A DNA stretch of 11,036 nt from Deltaproteobacteria bacterium (GTDB lineage Bacteria; Desulfobacterota; Desulfobacteria; Desulfobacterales; JAFDCJ01). The stretch covers positions 1 to 11,036 of the forward strand of contig JAJRVC010000023.1 in NCBI GenBank assembly GCA_024277475.1. The letters are read 5' to 3'. Shown piece by piece: positions 7,340-11,036 of the stretch; position 1 is the first letter of the stretch; the number at the start of each line of letters is the position of its first letter. The notes beneath the pieces were generated by a model. The model was given only the letters and a program-made list of their open reading frames with translations. It searched no databases and was not told the DNA's origin. The position numbers were made by a program, and so were the translations under genes.

Positions 7340-9121
7340 ATGCCAGACGAAAAAGCTAACACCGGATACGAATATGCAAGATTTTCCCACCGGCCGGCCA
7401 TTAAAGGCACGACAGGTATGGTTGTGTCCGGTCATTCGCTCGCCTCCCTGGCAGGAATGAGGATACTGGATAAAGGCGGCAATGCAATCGATGCCGGGGT
7501 CGCAGCCGGAATTTGTCTGGAAATCTTACAGTCGGATATGGTCAATTTTGCCGGAGTTGCGCCGATCATGATTTATTCGGCAGACACCAATGAAATAAAG
7601 ACCATTTCCGGGCTGGGCCCCTGGCCTAAAGCTGCATCGGTTGAGTTTTTTCGAGACAATTATAACGGGCAGATCCCGGAAGGGATTCAACGCACCGTTG
7701 TGCCGGGAGCGCCGGATGCCTGGATTCAAGCCATGCGATTGTATGGAACCATGAGCTTTGAAGAAGTCAGCCGTGATGCAATTTATCTGGCTGAGCACGG
7801 GTTTCCAATGCATCATTTTATGTCACATACTCTAAAGGACATGTCGGAAAGTTACAGGCGCTGGCCCGCCAATGCAGAGATCTATCTTCCCAGCGGTCGA
7901 GCTCCGGAACCCGGTGAAATTTTTATCCAAAAAGACCTGGCCGAAAGTATTAAAAAACTGGTTGAGGCGGAGCGTAGGAATTTGTTTTCCGGTAGAGATG
8001 AAGCCCTCCAGGCCGTTAGAGACGAATTTTATAAAGGCCGAATTGCCGAGTCTATCCTGAATTTTCATGCGCAAAACGGTGGTCTGCTGCGCAAAGAAGA
8101 TTTAGTGGATTTTGAGGTCGCCATTGAGGATCCTTTGAAGACAACTTACAAGGATTACGAAATCTACAGTTGCCGACCGTGGTGTCAGGGGCCGGTTTTT
8201 CTGCAGACTTTGAATATCCTGGAGACCTTTGAGCTTAAAGCACTAGGCCACAATTCTCCCGAATATATTCATCTTGTGGCCGAGACACTTAAACTTGTGT
8301 ATGCAGATCGTGAAAAATATTATGGAGACCCCGAATTTGTTGACGTGCCAATAGCAGGCCTTTTATCTAAGGAATATGCGAAAAGCAGAGGAAATGAAAT
8401 AAACCAGGCGAAAGCCCGGCGTGAAATGCCGCCGGCCGGCAATCCATGGTATTGGGAGGATAATATCCGAAAAGAATCCGGCGTGATAGATCCAGGTCCA
8501 ACACCAACCCCGGCCAAGGCCGGCGGGACCGAGCATTTGGACACCAGCTACGTATGCGTTGTTGACCGCCATGGGAATTTTTTCTCAGCCACTCCCAGCG
8601 ACGTGTCCTATTCGACTCCGGTTATTCCCACGACCGGGCTTGCAGTATCATCCCGTGGCTCCCAGTCATGGGTCGACCCAACGCACCCGAGTTCTATCCA
8701 GGGAGGCAAGCGTCCCAGGCTAACGCCCAATCCGTCCATTGTCTTTAAGGACGGCAAACCCTTCATGCCAATTGGCACACCTGGCGGAGACACCCAGTGT
8801 CAGTCCATGGTCCAGGTATTTCTGAACATTGTTGAATTCGAGATGGAGCCTCAGGTAGCTGTTGAAGCGCCCCGGTTTGCTACGTTTAACTTTCCCAATT
8901 CTTTTTTCCCCCACGATTACCATCCAGGTTTGTTAAAGGTCGAACAAAGAATTCATGATGCTGCGCTTATGCGATTGAAGGAGATGGGACATCGGATTGA
9001 AACCTGGACAGACTGGTCTTGGAAATCCGGAGGCGTGTGTCTTATTGTCCTTGGTTCGAATAACGACGTTTTAGTAGGGGCTGCAGATCCTCGGCGGGAG
9101 TCATATGCCCTGGGGTGGTGA
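7340..9121 (+). CDS. Gamma-glutamyltransferase-superfamily Ntn hydrolase (GGT-like acylase), non-classical
   Basis: This 593-residue protein belongs to the GGT family, whose precursors cut themselves to expose an N-terminal threonine nucleophile. The predicted nucleophile is Thr402 in DTSYVCVVD, giving a large subunit of about 401 and a small one of about 192 residues. Early GGT blocks are clear (GMVVSGH, GGNAIDAGVA near 22-55), as is the oxyanion-loop PGG at 481-483. Residues that hold the glutamyl group in E. coli GGT are changed: the RExAP arginine region reads GLGPWP at 91-96, the SSMSP serines become LTPNP at 461-465, and the NNxMDDF aspartate block becomes SSRGSQSW. Classical glutathione hydrolysis is therefore unlikely; acylase or other amide hydrolase activity fits better. 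Unlike periplasmic GGTs it has no signal peptide. GAGGAGA precedes the ATG by 9 nt. It is the last gene of the operon. Confidence 0.9.
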   Translation: MPDEKANTGYEYARFSHRPAIKGTTGMVVSGHSLASLAGMRILDKGGNAIDAGVAAGICLEILQSDMVNFAGVAPIMIYSADTNEIKTISGLGPWPKAASVEFFRDNYNGQIPEGIQRTVVPGAPDAWIQAMRLYGTMSFEEVSRDAIYLAEHGFPMHHFMSHTLKDMSESYRRWPANAEIYLPSGRAPEPGEIFIQKDLAESIKKLVEAERRNLFSGRDEALQAVRDEFYKGRIAESILNFHAQNGGLLRKEDLVDFEVAIEDPLKTTYKDYEIYSCRPWCQGPVFLQTLNILETFELKALGHNSPEYIHLVAETLKLVYADREKYYGDPEFVDVPIAGLLSKEYAKSRGNEINQAKARREMPPAGNPWYWEDNIRKESGVIDPGPTPTPAKAGGTEHLDTSYVCVVDRHGNFFSATPSDVSYSTPVIPTTGLAVSSRGSQSWVDPTHPSSIQGGKRPRLTPNPSIVFKDGKPFMPIGTPGGDTQCQSMVQVFLNIVEFEMEPQVAVEAPRFATFNFPNSFFPHDYHPGLLKVEQRIHDAALMRLKEMGHRIETWTDWSWKSGGVCLIVLGSNNDVLVGAADPRRESYALGW

Positions 9122-9239
9122 TGTTGGTGGCGGTTTCTTACATCAATAATTGTGGTGCGAACCAACTTCCACCGACAACTGCCTTTAAGTCAACTGTGTT
9201 GGGAGTTCACAGGCTGTCTCTCAGCTTCGGGTTTTAAAA

Positions 9240-9338
9240 TCATTGCCTGGCACTGCCCCTGCGGTTCCGCCACCTTAACCATGATTTTGATGTAGTCCGC
9301 TCCTTCGTGCACCAGCCGGCGAACAGAGTGTCGAATTT
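9240..9338 (-). pseudogene. Possible decayed amidohydrolase fragment
   Basis: On the minus strand the frame read from about 9338 downward gives IRHSVRRLVHEGADYIKIM, continuing VKVAEPQGQ. The string V-R-R-x-V-x-E-G-A-D-Y-I-K-I-M closely resembles the conserved (V/A)RxxVREGADxIKIM segment of COG1228-type amidohydrolases (imidazolonepropionase/prolidase-like enzymes). A stop codon lies immediately upstream in this frame, there is no start, and the rest of the enzyme is absent. If real, this is a remnant of a deleted hydrolase gene beside the peptide-uptake operon. The match is short and judged from memory, so chance similarity is possible. Confidence 0.3.
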
Positions 9339-9474
9339 ACTCTTCGCAGTATGAATCTCATTGTACTTATAAAAATGGCGTTGGTACAGGCGATGGGGCA
9401 GCCGCTCACTTACAGGCGAGGGCCGGGACGTAGTCGCGTTTAACCCCTTCTTTTTCATCACCAATATTCTTCAA

Positions 9475-9504
9475 ATCTGTGTAGATCTGTGCCAATCTGT
9501 GTCC
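9475..9504. repeat. Three tandem 10-bp repeats (ATCTGTGyNN)
   Basis: The units ATCTGTGTAG, ATCTGTGCCA and ATCTGTGTCC follow one another without gaps, sharing ATCTGTG plus a pyrimidine. They end 12 bp beyond the SHMT stop. Similar CACAGAT-type 10-bp periodic strings occur dispersed between genes in some environmental bacterial genomes, which would make this a copy of a dispersed element. That comparison is from memory. Confidence 0.7.
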
Positions 9505-9516
9505 CATTTTAACTAT

Positions 9517-10797
9517 CTAATTCGCCAATTTTACCGGTTGCGGTTTTTCCTCTTTGATTTTGTCGAAACTGTAATGCACCTGTTGAAAGTTTGACCGGAA
9601 CCGATTTACCTCCTCTTTGACCGATTTTTTGTCAATGATACACTCCTTGATAAGCTCGGCAATGCGGCCCATCTCCTGCTCTCCCATCCCAAAACGGGTC
9701 ATCTCCTGCACCCCGATTCGGATTCCTTCCGGACGGTCATGGTTGCGCAGCGGTTCATGGGGCAGCATGTTCATGTTCAAGATGATGTCATTGATTTCCA
9801 GGGTTCGGGAGATTTTCTCTCCACCGGTAAATTCTTTAACGTTAACGGCGACTTGATGGCTTTCCGTATATCCAAATTCCTTTCCCTGGACATCAAATCC
9901 GTGCCGGTCCAATTCAGTCGCAAGAGCTTTGGCATTATTAATGGTGTCCTCGGCGTATCGCTCGCCAAATTCCATCATTTCATAGGTACAAATGGCCATC
10001 TGAGCCAGGGTGTCAAGATGATGGTTGCTGGAAGAGCCGGGAAAAGCGCCCCGGTCTATCTTGCGCCAATATTCTTCTTCCATATTGCTCAATATGATAC
10101 CGCGCTGGCTGCCGAAATACGTTTTATGGGTACTGGCAGTCATCAAAAATGCCCCTTCTTTTAACGGGTGTTGAAACCGTTTGCCGGCAATCAGACCCAG
10201 TACATGGGCCGCGTCAAATATGATTAGACATTTATATTTTTGACAGACATCGGCAAGCTCGGCAACGGGCTCCGGGAATAAAAAGAGGCTTTTGCCGAGC
10301 ACGATCATTTTGGGCTTAGCCTTTTCGATCAAATACATCGTTTTGTCCACATCCATATGATACCCATCCTCGGTCAGCGGGATATCGATGATATTTTTGG
10401 TGAATTTTCCCAGAGACCCCTGATGGTGATGGCTGATGTGGCCGCCGGCCGGCGTGGAATTGACCAGAACCACATCCCCCCGGCAGAGCAAACGGCTGAA
10501 GACAGCTTCGTTGGCGTTGGTGCCGCTGATGGGCCTGACTTCGGAATGATCACATTCGAACATAATTTTCAGATTTGTCTTGAGCTGATTTTCTATTTCA
10601 TCGATATATGAGGTGCCCCGGTAATACCTTTCTCCGGGATGTCCTTCGGCATATCGATGCGCAAAATCCGATCCGGCCTGGTCCCTTGCCCGTTGACTGA
10701 CCACATTTTCACTGGCGATAAGATTGATGCATGTATCCCGCCATCTGTTTTGACTTTCAATTAACTGCTCGACTTCGACGACTTTTTTTTCATACAT
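9517..10797 (-). CDS. glyA: Serine hydroxymethyltransferase, archaeal/methanogen-like type
   Basis: This is a PLP enzyme of 426 residues that would interconvert serine and glycine with a folate-type one-carbon carrier, or act as a related aldolase. The core SHMT residues are present: Ser29 (LIASEN), Tyr49 and Glu51 (RYAEGHPG), Tyr58/Tyr59, His120 (GGHISH), Asp195 and His198 (FDAAHVLGLIAG), the PLP lysine Lys225 (STHKT) and Arg360 (GIRIG). The arginine two residues before the glycine pair in bacterial GPRGG is glutamine here (GSQRG, Gln231). GGHISH, SLFLFPEPVA, SNHHL, FTESHQ-like YTESHQ, the ILNMNMLP block and the C-terminal VHYSFD resemble methanogen SHMTs rather than bacterial GlyA. GGAAG lies 8 nt before the ATG. 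The gene is convergent with the importer operon, so co-function is not implied. Alternatives are an alpha-methylserine hydroxymethyltransferase or threonine aldolase-like activity. Confidence 0.85.
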   Translation of the reverse strand: MYEKKVVEVEQLIESQNRWRDTCINLIASENVVSQRARDQAGSDFAHRYAEGHPGERYYRGTSYIDEIENQLKTNLKIMFECDHSEVRPISGTNANEAVFSRLLCRGDVVLVNSTPAGGHISHHHQGSLGKFTKNIIDIPLTEDGYHMDVDKTMYLIEKAKPKMIVLGKSLFLFPEPVAELADVCQKYKCLIIFDAAHVLGLIAGKRFQHPLKEGAFLMTASTHKTYFGSQRGIILSNMEEEYWRKIDRGAFPGSSSNHHLDTLAQMAICTYEMMEFGERYAEDTINNAKALATELDRHGFDVQGKEFGYTESHQVAVNVKEFTGGEKISRTLEINDIILNMNMLPHEPLRNHDRPEGIRIGVQEMTRFGMGEQEMGRIAELIKECIIDKKSVKEEVNRFRSNFQQVHYSFDKIKEEKPQPVKLAN

Positions 10798-10845
10798 TAT
10801 ATTTACTTCCTTTTAAAAATTTTAATTACAAAAGATGAAAGGGAC

Positions 10846-10881
10846 AAAAAAGTCAACTTTGATGAACTCGTAAAAAGTCAA
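10846..10881. repeat. 10-bp direct repeat AAAAAGTCAA
   Basis: AAAAAGTCAA occurs at 10847-10856 and 10872-10881. The second copy is part of GATGAACTCGTAAAAAGTC at 10861-10879, and CTCGTAA recurs at 10867-10873 and 10899-10905, so the stretch has a duplicated, repeat-element look. Confidence 0.45.
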
Positions 10882-10897
10882 AATTCTCGAATTTTGA
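10878..10897. repeat. Perfect palindrome with 9-bp arms
   Basis: TCAAAATTC at 10878-10886 and GAATTTTGA at 10889-10897 are exact reverse complements around a TC centre. The palindrome lies about 80 bp upstream of the SHMT start. It could be an operator for a dimeric regulator or the core of a short repeat element. No T-run on either strand makes it a clear terminator. Confidence 0.65.
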
Positions 10898-10916
10898 TCT
10901 CGTAACCAGCCCTTTC

Positions 10917-10990
10917 AAGGTAGTACTATTTCTTTTTTCTTTTCGCTAGAATTTGGGCAGTTGAAACATGCGGAGTATTTTTACTACCTT
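10917..10990. repeat. 9-bp inverted repeat flanking 56 bp
   Basis: AAGGTAGTA at 10917-10925 and TACTACCTT at 10982-10990 are exact reverse complements. They could be ends of a tiny inverted-repeat element, but no target-site duplication was found and the arms are short. Confidence 0.3.
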
Positions 10991-11036
10991 TTCGTTTTGG
11001 TTGGGGTTTTTTCGGGCCCCGAGGGTGTTTTTGGAA

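Larger units (their letters stand above)
9122..9516. other. Convergent intergenic region with relic coding DNA and tandem repeats
   Basis: These 395 bases lie between the converging GGT-like and SHMT genes. An imperfect stem of about 8 bp can form from 9123-9130 and 9169-9176 just after the GGT-like stop, but no T-run follows, so no convincing intrinsic terminator was found for either gene. The middle part contains short minus-strand reading frames that look like degraded coding sequence. The SHMT-proximal end carries three tandem 10-bp units. There is no intact gene. Confidence 0.55.
10798..11036. other. AT-rich non-coding region upstream of the SHMT gene
   Basis: No gene was found in these 239 bases up to the right edge. 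The region must hold the SHMT promoter; TTGACT (complement of 10851-10856) with TGTAAT 20 nt downstream is the only visible pair and its spacing is poor. It also holds a palindrome, direct repeats of AAAAAGTCAA and a long-range inverted repeat, so it may be, in part, a small non-autonomous repeat element. Confidence 0.5.

Noticed and set aside
9123..9176. Stem-loop as intrinsic terminator of the operon
   Set aside because: The arms pair imperfectly over a long loop and no T-run follows on the plus strand.
9240..9464. 74-residue minus-strand ORF as a real gene
   Set aside because: It has no ribosome binding site and no recognisable family. It is Arg/Ser-rich with shadow-like composition, and the more family-like peptide lies in another frame.
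9617..10164. Plus-strand ORFs inside the SHMT gene
   Set aside because: They are antisense shadows of a well-conserved SHMT frame, without ribosome binding sites or family features.
10826..10856. TTGACT/TGTAAT pair as the SHMT promoter
   Set aside because: The hexamers are good but the 20-nt spacer is outside the usual 16-18 range, so it is noted only in the region entry.
11012..11022. TCGGGCCCCGA near the right edge as a terminator
   Set aside because: The palindrome leaves almost no loop, so a stable hairpin is unlikely, and no upstream gene in the window needs it.

Overview
This 11 kb window looks bacterial, with moderate GC, AT-rich intergenic DNA, strong AAGGAGG-type ribosome binding sites on some genes and compact operon spacing. 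The best guess at origin is an anaerobic Desulfobacterota (deltaproteobacterial, sulfate-reducer-like) genome. That guess rests on general style, on an archaeal-type serine hydroxymethyltransferase and on repeat-like intergenic DNA. No rRNA or other phylogenetic marker confirms it.

Layout. (1) Bases 1-201, minus strand: the 5' end of a small AAA-type ATPase (COG3910-like) that runs off the left edge. (2) Bases 202-592: a divergent intergenic region with candidate promoters and an 11-bp direct repeat. (3) Bases 593-9121, plus strand: seven collinear genes forming a peptide/opine-type ABC importer with two hydrolases. In order they are two ATPases (DppD/OppD-type and DppF/OppF-type, overlapping at the stop/start), a periplasmic SBP_bac_5 binding protein, two permeases (DppB- and DppC-type), an M24 metallopeptidase (Xaa-Pro dipeptidase-like) and a gamma-glutamyltransferase-superfamily Ntn hydrolase. 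(4) Bases 9122-9516: a convergent intergenic region with a possible decayed amidohydrolase fragment and three tandem 10-bp repeats. (5) Bases 9517-10797, minus strand: a PLP-dependent serine hydroxymethyltransferase of the archaeal/methanogen-like branch. (6) Bases 10798-11036: non-coding, AT-rich DNA with palindromes and short repeats.

How the genes fit together. The binding protein captures a peptide-like solute in the periplasm, the two permeases and two ATPases import it, and two enzymes without signal peptides can cleave it in the cytoplasm. The M24 enzyme keeps all five metal ligands. The GGT-like enzyme keeps its nucleophilic Thr, but the residues that bind the glutamyl group in classical glutathione hydrolases are replaced. 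The operon therefore probably handles amide-linked compounds other than glutathione, such as blocked or modified dipeptides or N-acyl amino acids. The true substrate cannot be read from the sequence.

The most interesting points are this import-and-hydrolyse cassette with its divergent GGT-like enzyme, the archaeal-type SHMT, a perfect hairpin spanning the end of the second ATPase gene, and the repeat or relic DNA around the SHMT gene. No CRISPR array, tRNA, rRNA or intact mobile element was seen.
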